Source: JABDMD01 sp965203475 (GTDB lineage Bacteria; Pseudomonadota; Gammaproteobacteria; UBA4575). From it: a DNA stretch of 64,000 bases. The position numbers and the translations under genes were made by a program. The stretch's first letter is position 1. Each line of letters begins with the position of its first letter. The notes beneath the pieces are model-generated. The model saw only the letters and a program-made list of their open reading frames with translations, had not been told where the DNA came from and searched no databases. The stretch covers positions 248,001 to 312,000 of the forward strand of contig OZ241890.1 in assembly GCA_965203475.1 (NCBI GenBank). Direction: 5' to 3'. Of this stretch, positions 1-8,659 are shown in pieces.

Positions 1-2
1 AA

Positions 3-530
3 AACGAGGCGGATAAAATTGGTGGAGTAAGTCTTGAAGATAAGGACGATGTTTTAAAATCAGTGTTAGTCGATTTATCTCAAACGGCCACCATCGATGC
101 CAGTATCGATTTGGCGGACGATATTCTTTTACAACTTCGCAAAGTGGGAAAAGTATTACGCCCACGTGTGGAACAAGCCGGGTTTGCTGTTTTGAAATCT
201 CCCGATATTCCTTCCGTATTAATTGAAACTGCATTTATTTCAAACCCGGATGAAGAAAAGCGTTTGCGCAATTCCAATCATCAACAAAAATTAGCTGTGG
301 CAATATTCAATGGGGTACGTAATTATTTAAGAGAACATGCACCCAGCGATGCATTGTTGGCGAATTTAGGCAAGGAAAGTCAGCATACCATTCAACGTGG
401 CGAAACACTTTCAGGAATTGCCAATCAATATCAAGTAAGTATTATCGCAATACGCGAAGTCAATAAATTGAAATCGGATATTATCCGTGAAGGACAAATA
501 CTCACCATTCCAGCTTCAGCAGGCACATAG
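3..530 (+). CDS. amiB: N-acetylmuramoyl-L-alanine amidase, C-terminal part (5' end outside window)
   Basis: Periplasmic zinc amidase (Amidase_3 family) that cleaves septal peptidoglycan between MurNAc and L-Ala during daughter-cell separation. The frame is open from base 3 with NEADKIGGVSLEDKDDVL, typical of the AmiB/AmiC core, so the gene is cut by the window edge and does not start at the GTG at 63. The catalytic glutamate motif SVLIETAFISNPDEE is present. The last ~45 residues form a LysM peptidoglycan-binding domain (HTIQRGETLSGIA ... REGQILTIP). A C-terminal LysM and a place just upstream of mutL match AmiB of other gammaproteobacteria. Here mutL is separated by two minus-strand genes. 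AmiB versus AmiC naming is by context; the family is certain. Confidence 0.92.
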   Translation, partial: NEADKIGGVSLEDKDDVLKSVLVDLSQTATIDASIDLADDILLQLRKVGKVLRPRVEQAGFAVLKSPDIPSVLIETAFISNPDEEKRLRNSNHQQKLAVAIFNGVRNYLREHAPSDALLANLGKESQHTIQRGETLSGIANQYQVSIIAIREVNKLKSDIIREGQILTIPASAGT

Positions 531-554
531 TTTTAACTAGTTACGGATATAAAT

Positions 555-656
555 CTCACATGATGTGAGCACATCAACCATGTGCTCAGAGACGGCAGAA
601 ATTTGCTCCTGCAATTTCTGCACTTCCACCATCCATGGTGGTCGAAAGCAGACATT
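555..656. repeat. Array of four short inverted repeats plus half of a dispersed palindrome
   Basis: In the gap between two convergent genes, four hairpins follow one another: 555-561/563-569 (CTCACAT / ATGTGAG), 567-574/580-587 (GAGCACAT / ATGTGCTC, perfect 8 bp), 596-606/611-620 (CAGAAATTTGC / GCAATTTCTG, one bulge) and 626-632/635-641 (CCACCAT / ATGGTGG). Bases 642-656 (TCGAAAGCAGACATT) match the right half of the 30-bp palindrome repeated at 21.3-23.7 kb. The third hairpin, read on the minus strand, recurs near-identically at 21421-21453. None is followed by a T tract, so they are not ordinary terminators, although they may help stop convergent transcription. Confidence 0.75.
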
Positions 657-1683
657 AATTAAATAGTTTTGATTCCTGATCTTTCTGCCACCAGGAAAAA
701 AATAGTTTGTCCAGTGTAAGTTGAACAGAACTTGCAATACGTTCACTTAATGTTTTTGGGACGGTGCACGTTATTTCATAAATATCGGCATCGTTACATG
801 CATTTAATAGATAGTCATCACTGGTGATGAGTTCGTCTACCAAATTTAAAGTAATGCCGCGCGTGGCTAGCCAATGTTCCCCTGTAGCCACTTTTTCAAT
901 TTCCAAAGTTGGCCTGTTTTCTTGTACAAACTCTTTAAATAAAGCATGGGTGTCTTCTAATTGTTCGTTGAAATGTTGCCGGTCTTCTTCTGTATTTTTG
1001 CCAAACATGGTAATGGTGCGTTTTAATTCGCCAGCCTTCATCATTTCAAAATCTACTCCATGTTTGTCCAATAAACGATTAAAGTTTGGAAGTTGTGCTA
1101 GGACACCAATGGAACCCACAATAGCAAATGGGGCTGCAATAATTTTGTCGGCCACACAAGCCATCATATAACCACCACTGGCGGCTACTTTGTCTATTGC
1201 CACCGTTAAAGGAATGCCTTTTTGTTTGATACGCAAAAGTTGTGATGCGGCAAAGCCATGTTCATGCACCAGTCCCCCAGCATTTTCAAGACATACCACC
1301 ACTTCATCTTTATTGGATGCAACAGAAAGAATTGCGGTGACTTCTTTTCGTAGGTGTCTTACCGCGCTGGCCTTGATGTTGCCTAAAAAGTTTAAAACAA
1401 ATATTCGTTTTCGAGTGTCAGTAGATTTTTTCTTCTCCTGTTTTGCTTCTTTTTTATGCTCTTTTTTGGCTGTTTTTAAATCTTTTTTTGAAAGTAGAGA
1501 AAAACGCAAGGTAGCGGCAGTAGTTTTATACTTTTTATTTAAATTTGTAATTTCAAAATGATCTTCGCCTTTGCCTTTTTTTGAAAAAGAGAAAATCAGT
1601 ACTACTAGAATTGCAAAAAATATTAATATGGTTATTGCTTTCGCAAAAAATAAACCATAATCCACTAAAAATTCCATCATCAT
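655..1683 (-). CDS. sohB: SohB, inner-membrane peptidase of family S49
   Basis: 342 aa, the usual SohB length. An N-terminal membrane segment (about residues 8-32) anchors it, followed by a lysine-rich linker (about 65-92) and the S49 signal-peptide-peptidase-like domain. The Ser-Lys dyad is visible as Ser169 in DKVAASGGYMMA and Lys221 in AGELKRTITMFG, 52 residues apart, the same spacing as in E. coli SohB. The family degrades membrane-associated peptides; the physiological substrate of SohB is poorly known. The start at the first of three ATGs has an AGGA ribosome site about 8 nt upstream. The gene is convergent with the amidase and downstream of the RibD-like gene on the same strand. Confidence 0.95.
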   Translation of the reverse strand: MMMEFLVDYGLFFAKAITILIFFAILVVLIFSFSKKGKGEDHFEITNLNKKYKTTAATLRFSLLSKKDLKTAKKEHKKEAKQEKKKSTDTRKRIFVLNFLGNIKASAVRHLRKEVTAILSVASNKDEVVVCLENAGGLVHEHGFAASQLLRIKQKGIPLTVAIDKVAASGGYMMACVADKIIAAPFAIVGSIGVLAQLPNFNRLLDKHGVDFEMMKAGELKRTITMFGKNTEEDRQHFNEQLEDTHALFKEFVQENRPTLEIEKVATGEHWLATRGITLNLVDELITSDDYLLNACNDADIYEITCTVPKTLSERIASSVQLTLDKLFFSWWQKDQESKLFN

Positions 1684-1697
1684 TTTAATCCTGATTA

Positions 1698-2522
1698 TTA
1701 TTTATAAATACATTCGTATGAGCTAAAGAATTGGCCACAATCGTTATCTGAAAGCTCGTCATAATATAAAGAAGACAATTTTAATTTTGTGTTATTTAAA
1801 AATTTTCCTTCAATAAAACTTCGATAATGTTCGGCGGCATATAGTTGATGTGAGTTGCTCAAATAAAATTTACTGAGTTGTTGGTCTTGCACCATCGTGT
1901 GCATCATTTTGGGGCCTGCAATTAAGTAAATGTGCCGGTATCCTTTGTTAGACAAGGCTTCGATTAAAAGTTTTCCTTCCACATATTTAGATTTTCCTAC
2001 TAATAAAACTTCAAATCCCTGATTACGCCATTCGTTAACAGTCTGCTCATCAGCTTGAATACCTGTCGCAATAAGGACATTTTGTTTGCTATTTTTCAGA
2101 GATGGATGAATCGGAAAATCTAAACTTGCGCTGGCGATTACGATATCTGGATATTTATTTAAGCCATTTTGTTCGCGCCATTGGTATAAATCTTCGAATT
2201 CAGTAGGTAATTGTAAGATATTTCCTAAAACATTTTCATTTACAGATCGCAAATAACCACCATGAGTAATTAAGCAGTCAGCTTGTGCATGTAACTCTAA
2301 AAATAGTCTAAAGTCTTCTTTGCTGGTTAAGCTTCTGGGCATATGCAAGCCTTTATCTTTAGTTGTAATAGCGATTCTTCCATCCATGCTGGTTACAAAG
2401 TTTGCTACTACTATCGACTCTGTTCGATCTTTTTTATACCAACCATGATGCTGCAAATATAAATTCTCAAGATCGCAGGTATCGCAGGGCAGGGGATATA
2501 AACGGTGAAGCTGTTTGCTCAT
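1698..2522 (-). CDS. RibD C-terminal / dihydrofolate-reductase-like reductase
   Basis: 274 aa. The fold is suggested by the RibD_C signature: a VVANFVTSMDGRIAI strand-turn near residue 40, then LITHGGYLRSVNENV, PDIVIASASLDFPI, and a GYRHIYLIAGPKMMHTM segment equivalent to the GG/GP NADPH-binding part of pyrimidine reductases. It lacks the RibD deaminase domain, so it is a stand-alone reductase-like protein and not a complete RibD. A riboflavin-pathway role is possible but not shown; no rib genes are near. It starts 88 bp from the divergent unknown gene at 2611 and probably shares a transcript with sohB (14-bp gap). Confidence 0.8.
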   Translation of the reverse strand: MSKQLHRLYPLPCDTCDLENLYLQHHGWYKKDRTESIVVANFVTSMDGRIAITTKDKGLHMPRSLTSKEDFRLFLELHAQADCLITHGGYLRSVNENVLGNILQLPTEFEDLYQWREQNGLNKYPDIVIASASLDFPIHPSLKNSKQNVLIATGIQADEQTVNEWRNQGFEVLLVGKSKYVEGKLLIEALSNKGYRHIYLIAGPKMMHTMVQDQQLSKFYLSNSHQLYAAEHYRSFIEGKFLNNTKLKLSSLYYDELSDNDCGQFFSSYECIYK

Positions 2523-2610
2523 GATGGCGTGTTGGAATTATTATTTTGCCTGGTTGTTATAATTTTCGAATATCCTAGCATGTCTTAATCTACTTCTGAC
2601 TACAAAACTT

Positions 2611-2985
2611 ATGCGAAAACCAAACATTTCCACCGCAATTCCAAAGCAACGCTATAAGTTTGGTCCCTACACAATTGTTGTGCTTGAGGATATTCAATCA
2701 AATGATGATTCAGAGTATGAATATTTGCTCGCAGCCATTAAAGACGGGCACAATGAACCAGAGGTGTATATTAGTTGCGAAAAATCTCAAGAAGAACATG
2801 GGGGTAATTCTTCAGGGTCGCATGTGGTTAGGGTATTTGCTGAACAATTACCTGCAAATGAATCTGGTCAAATTATTGATCAGTCCAATCAATGGTCCAG
2901 TCGGGATGCATTTATAGAATATGCCTTATCTGGGTTTCAGCAAATGCTTCAACTTGAAGATGAGCAGGCAATTCTGCTTTCATAA
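2611..2985 (+). CDS. Uncharacterised protein directly upstream of mutL
   Basis: 124 aa, soluble and acidic, with no signal peptide or membrane segment. I do not recognise a family. The sequence begins MRKPNISTAIPKQRYKFGPYT and has a central strand-rich part (YEYLLAAIKDGHNEPEVYIS) and a helical end. The stop codon lies 5 bp before the mutL ATG, so the two are very likely co-transcribed and possibly translationally coupled. The ATG at 2611 is the first in frame and gives coding character throughout. The overlapping frame at 2660-2917 is rejected. Confidence 0.7.
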   Translation: MRKPNISTAIPKQRYKFGPYTIVVLEDIQSNDDSEYEYLLAAIKDGHNEPEVYISCEKSQEEHGGNSSGSHVVRVFAEQLPANESGQIIDQSNQWSSRDAFIEYALSGFQQMLQLEDEQAILLS

Positions 2986-2990
2986 AGACT

Positions 2991-4814
2991 ATGAATTCAA
3001 TAAAACCACTTTCCAATCTACTTATTAATCAAATTGCTGCAGGTGAAGTTATTGAGCGGCCATCATCTGTTCTAAAAGAGTTACTGGAAAATTCTCTGGA
3101 TGCGGGTGCTACTAAAATTTCCATTGAACTTGAGAACGGAGGCATGCGTAATATTCGCGTCAGTGACGATGGGCATGGTATTGCAAAAGATGAGTTGCAT
3201 TTAGCGGTGTCACGCCATGCCACCAGTAAAATTTCTACATTAGAAGATTTGGAACACATATCAAGTTTAGGCTTTCGAGGTGAGGCATTGCCCAGTATCG
3301 CTTCCGTTTCAAAATTTAGTCTTACATCCAATCAAGACTCAAAAACTAACGCCGGGTGGGCTATTTCTGCTGAGGGCGGGGAATTTGATCAAGACATAAC
3401 ACCAGCTCGTCAAACCATGGGCACTTGTATTGATGTACAGGATATTTTTTTCAATGTGCCTGCACGCAAAAAGTTTTTACGTAAAGAGCGCACAGAGTTA
3501 CAACATTGCGAGTCTGTTATACGAAAAATTGCCTTGAGTAATTTTGAAATCGAAATTGAAGCCAAACATAATGGAAAAAGTATTCTGAAAGTTGCAAAAG
3601 ACACATTAGATAGCCAGGGCCAATTTCGGGTTGCACAGGTTTGTGGCAAACAATTTTCTGAACAAAGTATTTATTTAGAAAATGCTGCACAGGAAATGCA
3701 AATTAAGGGCTGGATTAGTTTGCCTACATTTTCACGTAGCCAAGCAGATTTGCAGTATTTTTATGTAAATGGCCGTGCCATCAGAGACAAAGTAATTGTT
3801 CATGCGATAAAACAAGCCTATCAAGATGTGTTATACCACGGGCGTTATCCAGCATTTGTCTTATTTTTAGAAATGGATCCTGCGCAAGTGGATGTTAATG
3901 CGCACCCCACAAAACATGAAGTACGCTTTCGGCAAAGTCGATATGTGCACGATTTCATTCGTCAAACCATTAAAAAAGCGATTGCAGAAACAATGCCGCA
4001 AGCCGAACAACAAGCGGCCCAGCAGTATCGTGAGATTGTGGATGATTACATTCGTGCTGCGCAGTTCAGTAGTAGTCTTACTACGAATGATTCATATTCG
4101 AAATTACCAATACCATCTGACTACTCTGGGCATGTTCAAGAATCTTCAGCTTCCTATACTTCAGGTGCAGTTGCAGATGTAGAAGAGCACGTATTTAGCG
4201 AAACTATTCCAACGCCTACTGCAGAAGAATTACCGCCACTGGGTTATGCTATTGCACAATTACATGGTATTTACATTCTCGCGCAAAATGCTAATGGCTT
4301 GATAATTGTTGATATGCATGCAGCACATGAAAGAATTGTGTATGAACAATTAAAGTCTTCTCATGCACAAGGAGATGTTGCAACGCAACCATTACTGATG
4401 CCAATAACGCTTACTGTTAGCCCACAGGAAGTGAATATCGCGGAACAATATCAAGCATTATTTTTAAAGCATGGTTTTCAAGTAGAACGCTTTGGGGAAG
4501 ACAGCATTATTATTCGTGAAATACCTTCTTTGTTATCTCAAGCCGATGTCAATGAGTTGATTAAAGATGTTTTGGCTGATTTAACGATGTTTGGATCTTC
4601 TGAAAAACTTGAGGAAGCCAATAATCAGCTGCTCTCTACAATGGCGTGTTATGGTTCAATTCGTGCACACCGAAAATTAACTATTACAGAGATGAATGCA
4701 TTGTTACGCGAAATGGAAACCACAGAAAGAAGTGCGCAATGTAATCATGGACGACCCACTTGGGTGCAACTCAGCGTTGATCAATTAGACAAGTTGTTTA
4801 AACGCGGCCAATAG
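2991..4814 (+). CDS. mutL: DNA mismatch repair protein MutL
   Basis: 607 aa, normal for gammaproteobacterial MutL. GHKL ATPase motifs are all in place near the N terminus: ELLENSLDAGAT (Mg/ATP-binding Glu and Asn), DDGHGI and GFRGEALPSIASV. The transducer region ends in VDVNAHPTKHEVRF (about residues 300-315). After a variable linker, the C-terminal dimerisation domain begins near PLGYAIAQLHGIYIL and contains ACYGSIRAH. The endonuclease motif DQHA(x)2E of nicking MutL proteins appears here as DMHAAHERI; enterobacterial MutL lacks nuclease activity and relies on MutH, and this window cannot show which applies. It links MutS recognition to strand removal in post-replicative repair. Confidence 0.98.
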   Translation: MNSIKPLSNLLINQIAAGEVIERPSSVLKELLENSLDAGATKISIELENGGMRNIRVSDDGHGIAKDELHLAVSRHATSKISTLEDLEHISSLGFRGEALPSIASVSKFSLTSNQDSKTNAGWAISAEGGEFDQDITPARQTMGTCIDVQDIFFNVPARKKFLRKERTELQHCESVIRKIALSNFEIEIEAKHNGKSILKVAKDTLDSQGQFRVAQVCGKQFSEQSIYLENAAQEMQIKGWISLPTFSRSQADLQYFYVNGRAIRDKVIVHAIKQAYQDVLYHGRYPAFVLFLEMDPAQVDVNAHPTKHEVRFRQSRYVHDFIRQTIKKAIAETMPQAEQQAAQQYREIVDDYIRAAQFSSSLTTNDSYSKLPIPSDYSGHVQESSASYTSGAVADVEEHVFSETIPTPTAEELPPLGYAIAQLHGIYILAQNANGLIIVDMHAAHERIVYEQLKSSHAQGDVATQPLLMPITLTVSPQEVNIAEQYQALFLKHGFQVERFGEDSIIIREIPSLLSQADVNELIKDVLADLTMFGSSEKLEEANNQLLSTMACYGSIRAHRKLTITEMNALLREMETTERSAQCNHGRPTWVQLSVDQLDKLFKRGQ

Positions 4815-4826
4815 TTCTTTTAATTC

Positions 4827-5768
4827 TTGAAAGAAATTCCTGTTATTTTTGTTATGGGTCCCACGGCTAGTGGTAAGACCGGATTAGCATTTAAGATTTT
4901 TGATCAATTCCCATGTGAAATCATTAGCGTTGATTCTGTAATGATTTATCGTGGAATGGATATTGGTTCTGCAAAACCTCCTAGCAACATTTTGCAGAAG
5001 TATCCCCATCATTTAATTAATATTTTAGATCCAAGTGAACGTTATTCTGCTGCAGATTTTCGCAATGATACCGCACAATTAATTCAACAAATAAATGCTA
5101 ATGGAAAAATTCCATTATTGGTGGGCGGAACCATGTTGTATTTTAGTGCTCTGCAAAGAGGGTTATCGGAAATGCCGAGTGCCAATCTTGAACTCAGAAA
5201 TAAAATTGAAGAGCAGGCCAAGACGCATGGTTGGCAAGCCATGCACGAACAACTGGCATTGGTTGACGCAAAGGCCGCAGAAAAAATTCATGCGAATGAT
5301 CCGCAGCGTATTCAACGGGCTTTAGAAGTGTATGCGTTAACTGGAATCCCCATTAGCGAATGGCAACAAAAAAATAATACACCCACACAGCCATTACAAA
5401 TTTTAAAGTTGGCTTTATTGCCGGAGGATCGGACCGAATTACATCGGCGCATAGTGCTACGATTTGACGAAATGCTTGAGCAAGGGTTTGTTGATGAGGT
5501 GAAACATCTGTTTAATCGTGGTGATTTGCACACGCAAATGCCTGCTATGCGTGCTGTAGGTTATCGGCAAATATGGGAGTATTTGGCTGGAAATGACGAT
5601 ATGGATACCATGCGCGAAAAAGCCATAGCGGCAACTCGTCAGCTCGCGAAAAGGCAACTCACTTGGCTTCGAAATGAAGAGTATTTAGTGAAGATTCCTG
5701 CTGAACGCACTGATGATAAGGGCCTTTTTCATGATATTTGTCATAAAATTGAGGCCCATATGGTCTAG
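4827..5768 (+). CDS. miaA: tRNA dimethylallyltransferase MiaA
   Basis: 313 aa. Transfers a dimethylallyl group to N6 of A37 in tRNAs reading codons that begin with U. The P-loop GPTASGKT lies at residues 11-18, followed by DSVMIYRGMDIGSAKP and the conserved PHHLI motif. The tail includes the tRNA-binding AMRAVGYRQIWEYL and ATRQLAKRQLTWLR segments. The start is TTG at 4827; no ATG lies near enough to give the conserved KEIPVIFVMGPTASGKT start, and no clear ribosome site precedes it, so expression probably depends on coupling to mutL, whose stop is 12 bp upstream. The order mutL-miaA-hfq-hflX is the standard one. Confidence 0.97.
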   Translation: MKEIPVIFVMGPTASGKTGLAFKIFDQFPCEIISVDSVMIYRGMDIGSAKPPSNILQKYPHHLINILDPSERYSAADFRNDTAQLIQQINANGKIPLLVGGTMLYFSALQRGLSEMPSANLELRNKIEEQAKTHGWQAMHEQLALVDAKAAEKIHANDPQRIQRALEVYALTGIPISEWQQKNNTPTQPLQILKLALLPEDRTELHRRIVLRFDEMLEQGFVDEVKHLFNRGDLHTQMPAMRAVGYRQIWEYLAGNDDMDTMREKAIAATRQLAKRQLTWLRNEEYLVKIPAERTDDKGLFHDICHKIEAHMV

Positions 5769-5793
5769 CTGAACTGGTACAATACGAGTAGAA

Positions 5794-5837
5794 GATGTAG
5801 GCCGGATGAGTTGGATTTGAGTTGGAAAGGCCTCATC
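5794..5837 (+). promoter_or_regulatory. Hairpin in the leader between miaA and hfq
   Basis: GATGTAGGCC at 5794-5803 pairs with GGCCTCATC at 5829-5837 (nine pairs with one bulged base, 25-nt loop). It lies 40 nt upstream of the hfq ATG and is not followed by a T run, so it looks more like leader structure or a processing site than a terminator. hfq mRNAs of other bacteria are autoregulated through their 5' leader; whether this element does that is inference. Confidence 0.35.
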
Positions 5838-5876
5838 TAAAATAACAATAAATAAAAATAACTAGAGGTAAAAAAC

Positions 5877-6116
5877 ATGTCCAAAGGTCAGACGTTACAA
5901 GAGCCTTTTCTCAATGCTCTTCGAAAAGAAAAAATCCCAGTCTCAATTTACTTGGTAAATGGTATTAAATTACAAGGCCAAGTGGATTCTTTTGACCAGT
6001 TTGTAGTCTTACTTAAAAATAGTGTAAATCAAATGGTTTACAAACATGCGATTTCAACAATTGTTCCAGCGAGAATGGTAAAACTTGCATTTAATGACGA
6101 ACAGCCTGAGTCATAA
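5877..6116 (+). CDS. hfq: RNA chaperone Hfq
   Basis: 79 aa, a minimal Hfq. It has the Sm1 motif (LNALRKEKIPVSIYLVNGIKLQGQVDSFD, split across residues 13-41) and the Sm2 motif YKHAIST. The conserved proximal-face residues Gln8-type, Phe and Lys/His (YKHA) are present. The protein forms a hexamer that pairs small RNAs with mRNAs. The C-terminal tail is only about 10 residues past VPARMVKL, much shorter than in E. coli Hfq. The ribosome site AGAGGT lies about 10 nt upstream of the ATG. Confidence 0.98.
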   Translation: MSKGQTLQEPFLNALRKEKIPVSIYLVNGIKLQGQVDSFDQFVVLLKNSVNQMVYKHAISTIVPARMVKLAFNDEQPES

Positions 6117-6151
6117 ACCAAATTCTTTAGCCAATTTTTTGGAGTTGCTTT

Positions 6152-7438
6152 TTGTTTGAGCGTCCCGATTTAGGTCAACGCGCCATACTGGTGCATGTTC
6201 GATTTAAAGCCGCAAGATCACACAACCAAGATCTACATGAATTTAAAGATCTTGTGAGGTCTACTGGAGCAGAAATTGCTACGGTGATCACCGTGCAACG
6301 CAATGTTCCCGATGTAAAATTATTAATTGGCAGTGGTAAAGTTGAAGAGATAGGCCAACTTGCTCGATCACAACATGTCGACATAATAATTTTCAACTAC
6401 TCACTATCGCCCAGTCAGGAACGCAATCTAGAAAAAATTTGTCAAAGACGAGTTTTAGACCGCACAGGTTTGATTTTGGATATATTTGCGCAACGTGCAC
6501 GCTCCTATGAAGGTAAATTGCAAGTGGAGTTAGCTCAACTTAAATATCTTTCTACGCGTTTGGTTCGGGGGTGGAGTCACTTGGAACGACAAAAAGGTGG
6601 TATCGGTTTGCGTGGCCCGGGTGAAAAGCAGTTGGAATCAGACCGACGTATGCTTAGACAACGAATTAAGCAAATCTCTAAACGTTTAGACAAACTACGT
6701 TCGCAACGCGAACAAGGCCGCGCTGCACGCCGGAAAACGACTACACCTACGGTAGCAATTGTTGGCTACACCAATGCTGGAAAATCGACACTATTTAATG
6801 CACTAACCGAATCAAAAGTGTATTCAGCCGATAAATTATTTGCCACGTTGGACCCCACATTACGTCGCATGGATATTTCTAAAAGCCGACATATTGTGTT
6901 AGCTGATACCGTAGGTTTTATTCAAGACTTGCCGCATGATTTAATTGAAGCTTTTCATGCAACGCTACAAGAAACACGTGATGCCGATGTGTTATTACAT
7001 GTTGTTGATGTCAGTGATGCCAATCACGATCATCATATTGCAGAAGTGAATTCCGTACTGAAGCAAATTGATGCGGACGAGGTTCCGCAAATTATGATTT
7101 ATAATAAGGTCGATCTGATCAATTCTTTGCCAAGCATCAAGTTTGCTGAGCAAGGTCGCGTGGATAAAGTTTCCTTATCGGCACTGCGTGGACAAGGTTT
7201 GGAGCTGCTGGTTAAGGCATTGCGTCAATACTTTGACTATCAAGTTCAGCGGGTGTGGTTACGTCTGCCACCTACTGAGGGCAAGCTGCGCAGTGATTTA
7301 TATAAAGATGATGCTGTACTACAAGAACAGGTGGATGAGGATGGATTTTGGAATATTGAGGCGGATGTTCCATCCCATAAGCTTAATAAATTCAAGGAAT
7401 ATCTCATTCCTATTGAATCTGAACAAATGGTCAGCTGA
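6152..7438 (+). CDS. hflX: Ribosome-associated GTPase HflX
   Basis: 428 aa. N-terminal HflX domain, a coiled helical linker rich in R/Q/K (about 165-200, GEKQLESDRRMLRQRIKQI) and a Ras-like G domain with G1 GYTNAGKST, G3 DTVGF and G4 NKVD. The family splits stalled 70S ribosomes during heat shock or antibiotic stress. The start is TTG at 6152 with GGAG 8 nt upstream; it gives the family-typical beginning FERPDLGQRAILV. It sits 35 bp after hfq and ahead of hflK, the classical order. Confidence 0.97.
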   Translation: MFERPDLGQRAILVHVRFKAARSHNQDLHEFKDLVRSTGAEIATVITVQRNVPDVKLLIGSGKVEEIGQLARSQHVDIIIFNYSLSPSQERNLEKICQRRVLDRTGLILDIFAQRARSYEGKLQVELAQLKYLSTRLVRGWSHLERQKGGIGLRGPGEKQLESDRRMLRQRIKQISKRLDKLRSQREQGRAARRKTTTPTVAIVGYTNAGKSTLFNALTESKVYSADKLFATLDPTLRRMDISKSRHIVLADTVGFIQDLPHDLIEAFHATLQETRDADVLLHVVDVSDANHDHHIAEVNSVLKQIDADEVPQIMIYNKVDLINSLPSIKFAEQGRVDKVSLSALRGQGLELLVKALRQYFDYQVQRVWLRLPPTEGKLRSDLYKDDAVLQEQVDEDGFWNIEADVPSHKLNKFKEYLIPIESEQMVS

Positions 7439-7514
7439 TGCTGACTTTTTCCAGTGTCTTGATAGAATGACGCGTTCGTGTCTGAAATAAAATTTTACAG
7501 AGTGGAGAGAGAAT

Positions 7515-8657
7515 ATGCCTTGGAACAGCCCAGGCGATAACAAAGATAAAGATCCATGGAGCCAGAATTCTGGTAATCAGGGGCCACCTGATTTGGATGA
7601 GGTTTTTCGCAACCTTACGAAAAAGTTTGGTGGAATTTTTGGTTCTGGATCATCCTCTGGTTCAGGTGGAGGACAAAATAAATCTCTTATTTTGTTTTTG
7701 TTACTAGGAATATTTGCGGTTTGGGGCATTTACGACAAGTTCGGATTTTATATCGTGAAACAAGCTGAACGGGGCGTAGAACTTCGGTTTGGTGAATTTC
7801 AAGAAATTACCAGCGCAGGCCTAAATTGGCATCTGCCTTTCCCTATCGAGACTGTAGAAGTTGTTAATGTTGATGAAGTGCGAGAAGTTTCAAATAAAGC
7901 ATCCATGTTGACGCAAGATGAAAACATTGTCGAAGTTTCGTTGGAAGCGCAGTACAAAATTGGTGATGCTAAAAACTATGTATTCAATGTTCGTGATCCT
8001 GATCAAACAGTAAAAGATGCAATGGAAAGCGCCTTACGTGAAATTGTCGGTAAAAGTACTATCGACTTTGTATTGTTTGAGGGTCGTGCACAAATTTCTA
8101 GTGTGACACGAGAATTGCTGCAGGGTATTTTGGATAGTTATGTGTCAGGAATATTTATCCAAAAAGTGAACTTAGAAAAATCAGTACCTCCCGATGAAGT
8201 GAAAGCCGCATTTGATGATGCCATTAAATCACGCGAGGATTATGATCGATATATAAAAGAAGCAGAGGCTTATGCAAACAGTATTCTTCCACAAGCGCGT
8301 GGTGAAGCCGCAAGATTTTTACAAGAAGCAAATGCATATCGTGATCGTGCTATTGCAAATTCAGAAGGTGAAGCAAAACGCTTTTTAAAATTGTTAGAGG
8401 AATATGAAAAGGCACCCGCGGTAACGCGCGAGCGCTTATATCTAGAAGCTGTGGAATCGGTTTATTCCAACAGCAACAAAGTGTTAATGGATGTTGAAGG
8501 AGGTAATAATCTTATTTACTTACCTTTGGATCAAATCATTAAAAATAGATCCATGTCTAGAGGTTTAGGTTCTGCCAATGAGGTGTTCAACAGTGAAAAA
8601 TTTGGGTTAAGTAATCAGCAAAATGATTCAATCCGTTCTGAGCGAGAGGGGCGTTAA
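7515..8657 (+). CDS. hflK: HflK, subunit of the FtsH-associated HflKC complex
   Basis: 380 aa. A cytoplasmic Gly/Ser/Asn-rich N terminus (PWNSPGDNKDKDPW; SGSSSGSGGG around residue 50) precedes a single membrane segment (about 57-76), then the periplasmic SPFH/band-7 domain with the typical VELRFGEFQEI and SMLTQDENIVEVSLEAQYKI, then a long coiled coil rich in A/E/R (about 225-290). HflKC surrounds FtsH and tunes its proteolysis of membrane proteins. ATG preceded by GGAGAG. hflC starts 2 bp after its stop. Confidence 0.97.
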   Translation: MPWNSPGDNKDKDPWSQNSGNQGPPDLDEVFRNLTKKFGGIFGSGSSSGSGGGQNKSLILFLLLGIFAVWGIYDKFGFYIVKQAERGVELRFGEFQEITSAGLNWHLPFPIETVEVVNVDEVREVSNKASMLTQDENIVEVSLEAQYKIGDAKNYVFNVRDPDQTVKDAMESALREIVGKSTIDFVLFEGRAQISSVTRELLQGILDSYVSGIFIQKVNLEKSVPPDEVKAAFDDAIKSREDYDRYIKEAEAYANSILPQARGEAARFLQEANAYRDRAIANSEGEAKRFLKLLEEYEKAPAVTRERLYLEAVESVYSNSNKVLMDVEGGNNLIYLPLDQIIKNRSMSRGLGSANEVFNSEKFGLSNQQNDSIRSEREGR

Positions 8658-8659
8658 AG

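Noticed and set aside
537..746. 69-codon minus-strand frame containing MVEVQKLQEQISAVSEHM
   Set aside because: It is the translation of the hairpin array and overlaps the 3' end of sohB; the 'protein' follows from the inverted repeats.
824..1561. Plus-strand open frames opposite sohB
   Set aside because: They are antisense to a gene with intact catalytic residues and have no domain or ribosome site.
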